Of a DNA stretch of 64,000 nt, positions 46,184-57,071 are shown in pieces. The translations under genes and the position numbers were made by a program. The number at the start of each line of letters is the position of its first letter. The first letter of the stretch is position 1. This DNA comes from Anaspis maculata (lineage: Eukaryota; Arthropoda; Insecta; Coleoptera; Scraptiidae): the NCBI GenBank assembly GCA_949128115.1, contig OX421968.1, forward strand, positions 52,779,423 to 52,843,422. Reading direction: 5' to 3'. The notes under the pieces are model-generated. The model searched no databases. It had not been told where the DNA came from and worked only from the letters and a program-made list of their open reading frames with translations.

Positions 46184-47935
46184 TGCGCCGAGCCGTGGCT
46201 TTGCGGTCGTTTTCAAAAATTGATAACAATTGACCCGACGGTCGGATCGAAGTGGAGTTTTTGTCAAAAGAAAGTTCAAATTGTTCTCTAAATATAATGC
46301 CGTACATGCAGTGATGTTATTTCATCAAGAAATTGTAGTTGCCTGCATATCGCAACTCTCTACATCTTACCGCGAATGCCAGCATTTGATCGGCGAAGCC
46401 GCCCTACACCAAAATGTTATTTTTGTAATTGTTCATGATTATTTCGGCAAGATTTTTCTTGATTCGCGTACCAGGGCCATGAGCTACCCATTCGAGTTGA
46501 AAGATTTTCTGTGTTGAATTTCGTTTTTGTTCGGAGGAAAGGATATCAAGTACCAGCAAGCAACGAATAAATCATTTGCGGGCGAGCCGTAGCTTCGGAA
46601 TCATTTTCAAAAATTAATAACTATTGACCTGCACCTCGCATCGATGTGAAATTTTCATTAAAATGAAGTTCAAATCATCCTCTAAATATACCTCCACATG
46701 TGTATTATTGTGAAATCATAAGATCGGGTACTTCCTCGCATGTGATAACTTTCGAGATCAGGCCGGCTTCTGAAATGCAGCATTCAACGGCGATGCCGCG
46801 TCACACTAAATTGTTATTATTGTCATTGTTTATTACTATTTCGTTGAGATTTTTCTCGGTTCGGGATACAAGGTCATGAGCTACCCAATGGAGTAAAAAT
46901 TTTTCGCAAAAACTTTTTTGTCTAGGACTAGATGCTGTGACGGACGGACAAAAAGCGAGGACAAAAGCGCCTTCCCGTTTGGAGAAGTGCGCTAAAAAAA
47001 GCTTCCAACGTGACATCGCCGTCGTTTCAGATAAGCAGACCTTTGATTCTGAATGAAACATTTCTGTCAGCAAATCCATCTGATTTTTCTTTTTAGCGCA
47101 CTTCTCCAAACGGGAAGGCGCTTTTGTCCTCGCTTTGTCCGTCCGTCCGTCCGTCCGTCCGTCCGTCACAGCATCTAGTCCTAGACGAAAAGGATTTTGC
47201 GAAAAATTTTCACTCCAATGGGTAGCTCATGACAGTCATGACCTTGTATCCCGAACCAAGAAAAATCTCGACGAAATAATGATAAACAATTACAATAACA
47301 ACAAATTAGTGTGACGCGGCATTGCCGTTGAATGCTGCATTTCAGAAGCCGGCCTGATCTCGAAAGTTATCACATGCGATCAAGTACCTACCCGTTCTTT
47401 TCATTTTACAATAATACATATGCGGAAATATATTCAGAGGAGGATTTGAACTTCATTTTAAGAAAAATTCCACATCGGTGCGAGGTACGGGTCAGTACTT
47501 ATGAATTTTTGAAAATGACTCTGAGGCTGCGGCTCGGCCGCAAATGATTACTCGTTGTTTGCTGGGGCTTGAAATCTTATTCTCTGAACGGGATGGAATG
47601 CTTGACAAGAAAATTTCAACTCAAATATATGAGTAACTCATGATCTTGGTACACGAACCAAGAAAAAGCTAGCCGAAATAATGAAAAACAATTACAATAA
47701 TAACATTTGAGTGTACGGCGGCGTCGCGAAATTATTGCTGAATTTCACGTTTGAATGTAAGAAATTAGGACATGCGGAGAAGTATGTATTCTTATGGAAA
47801 TACACATGTGCGGGGTTATATTAATAAAAGAATTTGAACTTTCTTTTGGAAAAATCTCCACTTTGATACGACCCCCGAGCCCCAAATAAAAGTTATTAAT
47901 TTTTGAAAACGACCGCAAAGCTACGGCTCGGCGCA
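46184..47935. mobile_element. Head-to-head inverted dimer of the Helentron-like 5' end
   Basis: Two 5' ends (TTTTAGCGCACTTCTCC, AACGGGAAGGCGCTTTTGTC and a CCGTCCGT tract) point at one another across about 90 bp (46998-47087). Outward, both arms continue for about 830 bp through two diverged units of about 396 bp (starts at 46189 and 46585 on the left, mirrored on the right) containing GAGCCGTAGCTTCGG-type sequence. The outermost matching bases are TGCGCCGAGCCG and CGGCTCGGCGCA. Neither copy has the terminal CTTGT hairpin. The ORFs at 46230-46517 and 46801-47169 fall in repeats. Confidence 0.75.
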
Positions 47936-47984
47936 ATTGAAAAGCTGTACGACTCACTACTAGTCCGGTCGTTAGGCGTTTCCA

Positions 47985-49327
47985 CCCTGCAAATTTTGAT
48001 GCCGCGATGCCACTTGGTGGAATTGTTCTATAGAATATTGTCTTGATTTTAAGAAGTGGTGCCACGATGGTGGTCGGTGCAGAGGCTGTATACAGGGTGA
48101 TCAAAAATGAGAAAATTGAAACTCAAGAATCAAAAGAGTTGGAGCCATAAAAATCACCATGTAGATTACAATTTGATGCTTATCAAGATAAAACTAACCG
48201 CGTCTAAATATCTTCAGTAGTTCCAAAAATATCCTGAAAGTAGTTGTCGGTCTCATGAAAATTGAAAATTCCAAAAAATCAGTGATTTTTTAAGATACTC
48301 GGATGAAACTTGATATTTCCGCCAAGATTGATGTCAGAAATGCAATGCGATGTGGCGCCACCGTCTCCGTCTACTATTTGTGAAAATAAGACAAGCAATT
48401 GTATGTTTTTCATGACCGCCATTTTGAACTTACCCAGTATTCAATAAGTGGAAAATCGATTGGTACTAATAAAATTGGTGATATGCATAAATCTAAGGGC
48501 AAACATAACCATTCCCACTTCCCAGCAAGTCACTTCTTTTTTATTGGGTATAATGTGATGTTGCACCCATTTTTACGAGTTTTACGAAGACCTATTTTTT
48601 TCCATGATATTTTAGACAGGACACGATAATCAAAAATGGGTTTCTTATCAACATCAAAAATGAAGTTGAATTCTTTCAAAAACTCGACCATATTTCCAAT
48701 GGTCATTTTGGCCATGGTGAGGGCCGATGCTGTAAAACTCGTAAAAATAGGTTCAAAATCACCTTACGGCCAATAAAAACGAAGTGGCTTGCTGAGAATG
48801 GTTATGTTTGCCTTCAGATTATTGCATATGACCAATTTCACTAGTACTAATCGATTTTCCACTTACTGAATACTGGGTGAGTTCAAAATGGCGGTCATGA
48901 TAAAATTTACAATTGCTTGTCTAATTTTCAAAAATAGTAGGCGGAGACGGTGGCACCACATTGCATTGCGTTTCTGACGTCAATTTTGGCAAAAATATCA
49001 AATTTCATCCAAATATCTTGAAAAATCACTGATTTATTGAGAAATTTCAATTTTCATGAAACCGACGACTACTTTCAGGACATTTCTGAAACGGCTGATG
49101 ATACTCAGACGCGGTTTATTAATTCTCGATGAGCATAAAATTTTGAATCTACATGGTGATTTTCATGGCTTCAACTCTTTTGGTTCCTGAGTCTGAATTT
49201 TTTCATTTTTGATCACCTGTATACAGCGTCTGCACCGACCACCATCGTGGCACCACTTCTTGAAATTAAGACAATGTTCCATGGAACAAATCTGCCAAGT
49301 GACATCGCGGCCTCAAAATTTGCAGGG
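47985..49327. mobile_element. 1.35-kb palindrome, CCCTGCAAATTTTG ends
   Basis: CCCTGCAAATTTTGATGCCGC on the left mirrors the end CCTCAAAATTTGCAGGG. The arms pass through GGTGCCACGATGGTGGTCGG and TATACAGGGTGATCAAAAAT to a centre near 48655. The two 61-76-codon ORFs around the centre are mirror translations. A solo right arm of this family lies at 38950-39040. Confidence 0.82.
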
Positions 49328-49596
49328 TTCGTCCAATTTATGTGGCTTAGCCGCGCGACTATACGGGCGTGTGCGTGTTTTGGTAGCGCATAGTCGCATA
49401 GAGTAAGATAATGACGCTTCATATGGCCGGTTTCTTTCTTTTAATTTTTGATGTTTTCTTTATGGCGCATCAATTGCAAGATTATTACCGCAGGAACTGT
49501 AATGTTTGTTTAAATTTCAGAAGTAAGATTACTGATTTCTAGGAAACGTTAACTTTTTGCGTATTTATTACATTAAAAGGACTTGAAAAATGTCTG
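49328..49596. other. No recognised gene
   Basis: 270 bp. It includes GCCGCGCGACTATACGGGCG, similar in composition to the CpG-rich patch near 7130. Nothing else is recognised. Confidence 0.35.
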
Positions 49597-50425
49597 ATGT
49601 TACCGGGGGGGATCGAAGAACTCGAAGATCCTTGGAACTTTTTCCGATGGATAGCTGATGTCTTCAAGGGTGGCCAATGGGAACTGTTTTTGTTATCCAT
49701 GCATAGTTATCATTATTATCATAAAAAAAATTCCTGTACACCGACTGGGAATGAACCTACAGCCCTTGAACTTTATCCGATGGATAGCTTAGATCCTCAA
49801 GGACCAAATAAGCAGATTGGCTTAGCAATTCCGCCGCCATCTTGGCCGCCATATTGAAATCTCTTATTAGTTGAACGATTGTCATGAATCTTGAAACTTA
49901 TCCTTGTCTAGTACGATCATTCTTATTGCCGAATTTCATGATTCTGCCGCCATTTTGGCTGCCATATTGAAGTTTCTTATTACTGAAACGATTTTCATGA
50001 AACTTGAAACTTATCTTTGTCTAGTACGATCATTCTCATTCTCAAGCCGAATTTTATGATTCTGTCGCCATCTTTGCTGCCATATTGATATTTATTATTA
50101 GTGTAACGATTTTCATGAAACTTACCCTCGTTTCGTTCGATCATTCTCATTTTCTAGCCAAATTTCTACATTCCGCGGCCATCTTGGCCACCATACTGAA
50201 ATCTCTTATTACCGGAATGATTTTTATGAAACTTCGAACTCACCCTTGTTTAGTACGATCATTCTGATTTTCAAGCCGAGTTTCATGATTCTGCCGCTAG
50301 TTTGGTCGCCATATTGGAATTTTTTTTCAAATAACGATAGAACCCTAATCAAAATCTTGCGTCCTATAATCCTTCAAAAAGGAAATGCGCTACTGAGCCT
50401 CATGCCCACGAGGCATATTCGCTTG
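49597..50425 (+). mobile_element. Helentron-like element, 3' part with five satellites
   Basis: Begins with a segment shared with 43850-44090 (AGCTGATGTC and TTTTTCCGATGG blocks), which is partly duplicated here. Five satellite units follow with GCCGCCATCTTGGCCGCC-type starts near 49835, 49946, 50065, 50178 and 50294. The end block is GGAAATGCGCTACTGAGCC, the hairpin GCCTCATGCCCACGAGGC and ATTCGCTTGT. The microsatellite and left GCGC end are absent, so it is 5'-truncated. Confidence 0.7.
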
Positions 50426-51249
50426 TTTCATCTTCTTCAAGTAAACAGGTGAACAATTAGAACTGTTTGACTTGAGGTCCGACTTCAAGTGAAAATATGA
50501 GCGGAAAAATAACCGAGCTGAAATCCTGGTATATCATTTGTGATGGACCCATTTTGACCAAAATCTATAGGTTATAGTGATCGCTTTCGTAAAATAGTAT
50601 CTATAGGTAGGTAATGTTGGATCATGCATACCAATTTCCTTTTCAATCAGATCCATTGGGAGAAGGATACATCCTTCGTTTTCCCGTTTTTTTCCCCATC
50701 TCGTTGACAATGATTTCCGTTTCATTGGTGGGGGAGAACGGGAACAAAAAGGTACACGCCTAAAAAATCAAGCGGTGTGCGATAACAATTAATTTTGCAT
50801 ATACACTCTTCTGGCCGCAACAGAATTTCTGAAACGACCGAAACGATGCTTTTGTTGTTTGTGTTACAGAGTTAATTAATTCAAAGAAATGTTTGTTTTC
50901 ACCATAAGCCTTTCAAGTGTCACGTTCAGGGTAGGTGAAACTTCAAGGATTTTTGCTTGCATGCGTCCGTACGCACCAGTTAGGTATAAATTATGTAAGC
51001 ACAAGGTTTTTCAATTACGTACACTGACCTCTGTAATAATATGTTTATTTTCTTGTAAGTAAACTGCGCATAAAATGGAGTGACAATTTTATTATCGTTT
51101 TTTTTTTTCAAATGTCCGTAACTTCTTCAAAAATGATGGAAATCTAAAACAGCTTGCGCTAGTTTGAAGATGCATTGTTCTGTTTTCGTGAACCATAGAA
51201 CCATACATAATACATATCCAAGTCAATAAAAGCAGAGAAATGCCTCATA
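50426..51249. other. No recognised gene
   Basis: About 0.8 kb of AT-rich sequence without notable repeats or coding signals. Confidence 0.35.
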
Positions 51250-51320
51250 CAGGGTGATACAAAAGGGCGTGCAACGTTCTGCTCTTTTTATTCTTGCACG
51301 GGAAATTTTCACATCACCTG
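51250..51320. repeat. 71-bp minihairpin with CAGGGTGAT ends
   Basis: CAGGGTGATACAAAAGGGC and GTGCAA pair with TTGCAC, GGGAAATTTTCACATCACCTG. It is flanked by TA (51248-51249 and 51321-51322). It resembles the CAGGGTG minihairpins found inside larger palindromes, but here it stands alone. Confidence 0.7.
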
Positions 51321-51380
51321 TATATACGAATGTGACGATATCTTGTAGCCTGGAGTATCTGTAACACACAACTGTATCGC

Positions 51381-52171
51381 TTTTAGCGCATTTTCGTAGG
51401 AAATACGCTATTAGCCACGCTTTGATGCCCGTCCGTCTGTCCGTCATGTAGTTGAACTCCTCCTAAACGAAAAGTCGTAGCGGTATCGGGTTTTTTGCAA
51501 ATTAATGCTGATTGTATGCGGATGGAAATAGGCACAAGAAATATTTGGTCAGACCGCACGATTGCAAAAAAAAAATTAAAATGTTTAAAAAGTCGGTATT
51601 CAACGCTACGGTGTGAACTTCTGCATCGAGGAATCTTGTGAACCGTTCTAGATACATGCATACATGCGGAAAACGAAATATGCGGAAATGGATGGAATCC
51701 TTTTTTAGTGAAAAAATCATTTTGATTCCTTTATTGCAATAGAAGATATATAATTTTTTTAAGAAAAGGTTTCGCCCCGCGATTACACATTTGTCGGTAT
51801 TTAACGCTATAGTGTGAACTTCTACATCGAGGAATCTTGCAAACTGTTCTAGATACATGCATACATCCAGCGTACGAAAGATGCATAAAAAATAAAGAAA
51901 TTTTTTGTGAAAAAATCAACCTGATTGATTCATTCTCAAGAAAGATATCTCTATTTTTATGCGGAATCTGTACTTAGCACTTATATGCGGATGCGATTTT
52001 CAAGTCGCGGCGCTATGGTTCAACAAGCTGCTTCTGGCTCCGTGCTAAAGATTGATGATTTCTTGTGGTACTTTTGAGACAATCTGTTTACAGGTAACAG
52101 TGAACTGTGTACTCATCTGCCCTCCGAAAATGCGCTCATGAGACTCACTCCCGTGAGGACTTTGCTACTTG
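51381..52171 (+). mobile_element. Compact complete Helentron-like element
   Basis: The left end TTTTAGCGCATTTTCG is followed by a short CCGTCCGTCTGTCCGT tract. Two satellite units of about 200 bp start at 51591 and 51793 (GTCGGTATTCAACGCTA type). The right end has GAAAATGCGCTCATGAGAC, the hairpin CTCACTCCCGTGAG and TTTGCTACTTGT. At about 0.8 kb this is the shortest complete member in the window. ORFs on the minus strand are satellite translations. Confidence 0.72.
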
Positions 52172-52949
52172 TTTACTCTACGTTGTGTACTTAGGAAAAT
52201 ATGATTTTTCTTGCAAAACATGCCAATCATGAAAAGTCGTATCTCTGCTAGACAATGGATTTTTGGCAATAATTGTTGGCAATCGGATCAAGGTTCAATA
52301 AGATCATGGCACACAACAGGAATTTAGATTTTGACCTGTACCATGAAGAATCACTGCACGAAAGGCGACTACGGACCCGAACATTTCAAGTGCCCTGAGA
52401 TAATTCTGTGACCGCAGGTTCACCGGGTAGTCAGGGTGACCATGGGCATGCACCATGCAGCATGCGACTCGGACGGTTGATCAATGGGAGGCACTTGTAC
52501 AATGTAGAGTAAATCATTATTAAGAAAACCTGTTATGAGTTGAAGATACTACAAGCTATAAGAAACAGTCAAACCCAAGTACATTAAGCCTAGTGATAGT
52601 ATCCATGTGATCCCGGTGCCAAGATGAAAAATCGGTTGTGTCACCCCAAAACTTCCCCGACGAATAGCACGGAACGGATGGAAATTTGATGATGAGACGT
52701 CCCTTCGGCTGGGAAGTAGAATTTGAGAGAAAGATTGAAAAATTGAGATACCTTCTCTAATAAGAGCTTCATCATTTGAGTCCGGTCTCGATAAGCGAGA
52801 CCGATTACTCATTTTAAAGTAGAAAACTCTCTGAAAACTTGGAGCATTTTAAGAGAAATTGCCTGAAAATGTTTAAGTAACACTTACCCTGTGTTTAAAA
52901 AAAGTTGTTATGATTATGTTCACAAGCTAAAAAAATTGTTTTTTCCAAT
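52172..52949. other. No recognised gene
   Basis: Includes an 87-codon minus-strand ORF (52549-52812) starting MSNRSRLSRPDSNDEALI with a hydrophobic C-terminal stretch. I do not recognise it and see no splice context. Treat it as unsupported. Confidence 0.35.
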
Positions 52950-53460
52950 TTTGAGTTAACATAAGGCGTTAGCCTGTACTGCCACGTCATTGTGTTTCTC
53001 TTTGTGTCTTTGTGGTTTTTACAAATCAATTTTTGCCTGTTGAGGAAATTCAAGCATCGCCTCTTGTTTAAAAAAAAAATTGGTGAAAATCTGTTCACGG
53101 GATAAAAAATTGGAAAATTTGCAGTTTTTCCAGAGATAAAAACTCGGAAACCGTGTATCCGATTTCGAAAATTTTCCCTCCAAAACTGATTTCAATTTTT
53201 TCTTCAACTTCCATTCCCAGCATGTCTGCACAACATCAATATTTCGTGGGGCTCACCCCATGTCAAAGTTTGCATTGCATTTTCCAATTTCACGGAATGT
53301 GCTAATTTTATTTTGAAAAAATCACCGTCGGACAACCGGAACCGTGCCGATTTTTAAAATAGGTCTACAGGACGCCCAATCCAATCTACTTTCGATATCA
53401 GTTGAAATTTTTAGAAAAAAGTCGATCCCCGAGCAGGAATGAATTTTTGAGTGGAGTCCT
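52950..53460 (-). repeat. Dispersed repeat, reverse copy of 39170-39770
   Basis: Reverse-complement blocks include TACAGGACGCCCAATCC, TTTCGATATCAGTTGAA and TTTCACGGAATGTGC. It sits directly beside the next palindrome family. It is non-coding. Confidence 0.55.
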
Positions 53461-53529
53461 GCATCGAAAGCGACAAGACTGTTTTGACAAAACGGCAAGT
53501 TTCCGAGTGAACTAAAAGCGAGTAAAATA

Positions 53530-53788
53530 AACTGCTCAACATTTGAAATGTCGGTATGTGAAATTTTGCCCTTTTTCAAAACAGTATAACTTTGGATTAT
53601 CTTAACCGATTCCAATTTTGTTTTCACTGTTGTTTAGATACATCCTCCAGCAATCTACTCAGTTGGCGATTTTTTTTTTTAATTCAATTACATTCGTTAC
53701 AGGGTGGAATGTAAAGCATTGCAAAATTGTGCTTAGTTCAATGGATCCCCATTTTTGTGAACAATTTTTTTTTTCAAATTCTAACGAT
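53530..53788. mobile_element. Left part of an AACTGCTCAAC-type element, split by nested insertions
   Basis: Begins TA-AACTGCTCAACATTTG. It proceeds through TTTTGCCCTTTTTCAAAA and TTACAGGGTGGAATGTAAAG to AATTCTAACGATAT, which is the reverse of the arm at 61190-61532. The continuation (AGTCATGAAGCCTGATG, TCCAGATCAGAAGTCCAAC) is found only at 58480-58567, so about 4.7 kb has been inserted. Confidence 0.75.
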
Positions 53789-54245
53789 ATCCCAGTGAAC
53801 ACGGCGAGGTTGTATGTAACTCTTATGGAGTTCACATGCGGCAAATATAAAGCCATTGCGATGTTCCCAGCGAGGTCTCCAAGCAATCCCTGCGACCGCG
53901 AAATGTCCGCCCCAAATGCAATGAAACGAACTTCCCATAGAAGTAACATTGTGGAGGTTACTGGGAGATCTTATTAATACTTCCTGGGGAAGTAATTTTC
54001 ATACGCCTATTAGAATCACGATGTGACTTCCCAAAGATTTCTAGTTTTTGACGTCCACAGTACCTCTCAGTAGTACTTTTCAGATAGGTACTTCGATATG
54101 TGGGACGTCGTGAGGAGTAATGTAATAAAAAATGTTTTTTGTATAACACGTTTTATTACAACACATGACACATTAGCTACAAGTCTATTCAATACATAAT
54201 TATTTCATTTGACTCTGAGATACAGAAACATAAAAATAGCTCAAA

Positions 54246-54354
54246 TTAATTTGGCAGCTTCCCGCTCCCGACGTTGCTTGGAATGGCATAGCCATATTCT
54301 TTGACAAAGATCTCAAAATCTCTTTTGAAATTGAGTGTGTATCCCAAACTGCAC
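54246..54354 (-). CDS. Terminal exon of an unrecognised gene inside the 53791 element
   Basis: The acceptor TTTGTTCAG ends at 54355. The exon encodes 35 residues in the joined frame, including CSLGYTLNFK, FEIFVKEYGY and GSGKLPN, then TAA at 54248-54246. A poly(A) signal AATAAA lies at 54157-54152. The phase matches the donor at 54519-54518 of the upstream exon, giving ...SPEW-CSLGY. The protein family is not recognised. The clean splice sites, phase match and poly(A) signal are the reason to believe it. Confidence 0.5.
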
Positions 54355-54518
54355 CTGAACAAACAAAAAATAAATAAATAATACAACATAATAGATATTT
54401 ACGATACTAGTAGTGACATTAATATAGCCAAATTCAAAAATTAGTGCTATTACCGTTAGGAAATTGCACTAAAAGAAGCTAATAAAGTGTATACTCACCT
54501 AGAAGGATATTCACTCAC

Positions 54519-54607
54519 CACTCAGGGCTTCTGATGATTAGTAGGTACTGCTCGATTTCGATATTTTCATAATATTTTGCTGCCAATAACTGAACTGCGA
54601 ACAACAT
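54519..54607 (-). CDS. Penultimate exon of the same unrecognised gene
   Basis: Open from a possible ATG at 54607 (MLFAVQLLAAKYYENIE) through EQYLLIIRSPE to the donor TG-GTGAGTGAA at 54518. Joining to the acceptor at 54355 removes a 164-bp intron and restores a Trp codon across the junction. A CAG at about 54596 could instead be an acceptor, so the true start may lie in an earlier exon. In-frame stops occur just upstream of the ATG. Confidence 0.45.
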
Positions 54608-55699
54608 CCGTCATCATCCAAAGCCAAGAACGGAAAGAATGCCACGGCACTCGGAGTAGAAAAGCACCATCAACGGCCAATTCTCTCACTACGGCTTTTG
54701 AGCATCCCCCGGGCTGTCACAGAAGTACATCGCCAAGACTTCACATTGTGGTGAAAAATTGGTATTGCTAAATGCGCGTGCAATTACGAACAACATCTGA
54801 ATGAACTCCTTGATGGGAAACCCAAATAAACATCATTTTGCGACGTCCATGGGTGCTTGCAATGTTGACAATAATTGGACATAGGTTCTTGGACCTCCCG
54901 AAGCAAGCTGTGGGAAGTCGCTTTGAGAAGTCACTAATTTAACCTTTTATGGACATCGTAAAAATTCTCGGTTTCCGGAGAGACCTCCTCAGGCAAGCCA
55001 TGCGAAGTTATTTTGGGACTTCACAAATTTCACTTAAAATGGACATCACAAAACCTCTTATAGAGGTCCGTGTTCACTGGGATAGTACGTATGAATCCAT
55101 AGTTGGGAGTTACCATGCCTGTAAAAGTTTGGCCACCCTTTTAAATTTGTTCTTTGAGACCCTTAAAGACATTTAAGAAGGGTGGCCAAAGTGAGTCTCT
55201 GGGAAGTTTTCTGCAGGACACCGGAAAGAAGATGACGGCTCAAAAATATCGGAAACAATTATAACTCGGCCTTTAGTTGACCTACGAATGAAATTTCAAG
55301 AGTTATATTCATGTTCACCCTTTAGTTGAAAAGCATAGATAAAAAAATAATGTAGGGTAACAGCACCAGTAAATGAGGTGACTACATTTTTTCCCAATAT
55401 TTTGCAACGTTTTTTTCTCGACTGCACTGACTGCACCTTATGTAATGTACAATTGTTTTTTAAGGTCTTTGAAGGCAATTTAGACATTTAGACAGGTGGC
55501 CAAAGTGAGTTACCGGAAAGTTTAACACAAGGCCCCGAAGACAAGATGGGCGACAAAAATATCGAAATTACATATTATAATTCGGCTAATATTTTATATT
55601 CGACCTACAAATGAAATGGAAACGATAATCAATGTTTTACCTTTTGTTGATGAACAGGATAATCACTTAAAACTCTCAATGTAGGGTAACAGCACCAGT

Positions 55700-56740
55700 A
55701 GGTAGTGAATGATGAATTTCTAAAAAAAGTCAAGTTTTTTGCAATTTTTTTTGGAGCAATATGAATCACAGTAACTCGGGTCCTTTCGACTCTAAAATGA
55801 ATACAGCTATTAGCCATTGCATCCACGGATTGCTGTATCTCTTCAGTAATGAATATGGTAATGAATAAATCTCGGAATAGAAATTGTCACAATGTCTGAA
55901 ATAATTCGAAAGTGCAGGAAAGCCAAAAAACAATGGATTGAGGAGATGTGTAAATAAGTGGAAGATGAGTGAGAAGTAGGGAAAACTGACTTATTTTAGG
56001 GATATCGAGCCAAGTAACACTGACATCAGAAACGAGGCGGAAGATATTTTGAGTGAAAATAAAGAAAAGGCAGACAGGTGGAAGGGATACTACTTGCGAT
56101 GGGAAAATTATATGGGGGACAAAAAGAATTAGAAAATGCATTAGTAGGTACTGGAAAAAGTAAGAAAAAAGGAATATATGAAAAACAGTGAAGAAAAGAA
56201 ATAATGGAATAGTAGGATACCTTTTGAGACTCAAAGGACTAGTTCAAGATGCACTTCAGGCGAGGTGGATGAAGAGGAACAGAGGTAGACTCAGGTAAGA
56301 TCACTGCTCCTAGACAAGCAATAGGCGAAATTCAGTGCCATTTCTGCGCTGGCGCAACCATGCTAGGGGATTTGAGAATAGTGCCGTATGCTAACACATG
56401 TAAAAAGCGTAATTTCAACATTGTCTATCATTGAAACGGCTGATAATGAAACTTTCAAATAAGCTATGGAAAAAAGAGTGTTTCTTGATCTTTCATTGTG
56501 TTCAAAACCAGCAATGTCAGGATCAGGATCAGTTCTAGATACACAATGAGCGAAAATATGGTAACGTGTTTATCAGTTGGTGTGTTTTTGAAAATACCGC
56601 CCTACTTCTGGTATTCTTCTCTGCCTTACGGTTGCTGTCCTGTCTGTCAGTGGCATGAAACTGCATGTAAACAAATGGTAACTAAAATTTTTATCGGGTT
56701 ATATGTATAATATATCAGAGGTTTTGTGTTTTCTGTTTTT
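55700..56740. other. Spacer of the 55083 foldback, left part
   Basis: A purine-rich tract at 55960-56240 (plus strand) gives a hydrophobic 115-codon minus-strand ORF that I judge an artefact. At 56300-56390 the plus strand encodes IGEIQCHFCAGATMLGDL, following an AG-GTAAGA-like donor sequence. It is too short to interpret. Confidence 0.3.
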
Positions 56741-56756
56741 TTTTCAAAAATGACGG

Positions 56757-57071
56757 GCAGTTTGTTGAGTGCCTGGCTGCAAAAACCGTAAGAAAAGAAC
56801 AATTCAGTTCCATTTCATGTGTGTTCCCAAAAAACATCACCTTCTAGGCAACCAGTTATACACTGAAAACGGCTTTTTCGTTCTTTTCGGAACACTACGC
56901 GCGGAATTCATTTTTTCGACAGCAATGCACATGGACAACATCATTCCACATAATCTAGCATGGAAGTCAGAAGTTTCCTGTCATCTATTTTCCTTTGTTA
57001 AATCGATGGCTGAAAATCTGCAGGTTTTGACTTTTCCTAGCTCGCGCAGACGCATGAGTTCCATCCCCTAG
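56757..57071 (+). pseudogene. Decayed THAP-type zinc-finger remnant
   Basis: One frame reads VPGCKNRKKRTIQFHF. This fits the start of a THAP domain, where a zinc cysteine in GCxNR is followed by a hydrophobic-x-FH segment. A shifted frame about 100 bases on reads SFFSEHYARNSF, resembling the later CSEHF zinc ligand segment with the cysteine lost. The first cysteine is preceded by a stop. THAP domains occur in P-type and several other DNA transposases, so this may be the relic of the foldback's own transposase. Frames are broken, so it is not functional. Confidence 0.35.

Larger units (their letters stand above)
53791..55081. mobile_element. 1.3-kb element with CCCAGTGAACAC ends, carrying gene exons
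   Basis: Ends CCCAGTGAACACGG and CCGTGTTCACTGGG are flanked by AT (53789-53790 and 55082-55083), consistent with a two-base target duplication. Unlike its neighbours it is not a palindrome inside. It holds a minus-strand spliced gene end (54246-54607) and two diverged 85-bp direct repeats near the right end (GACCTCC, GCAAGC, TTATGGACATCGTAAAA). The superfamily is not assigned. AT duplications are described for some insect DNA elements such as ISL2EU, but no transposase motif is visible. Confidence 0.6.

Noticed and set aside
46801..47169. 122-codon minus-strand ORF beginning MTDGRTDGRTDKA
   Set aside because: The N-terminus is the CCGT microsatellite and the rest is mirrored repeat sequence of the inverted dimer.
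55887..56234. 115-codon minus-strand ORF with many Phe/Leu
   Set aside because: It is the complement of a purine-rich tract. Composition explains the openness, and no membrane-protein family is recognisable.
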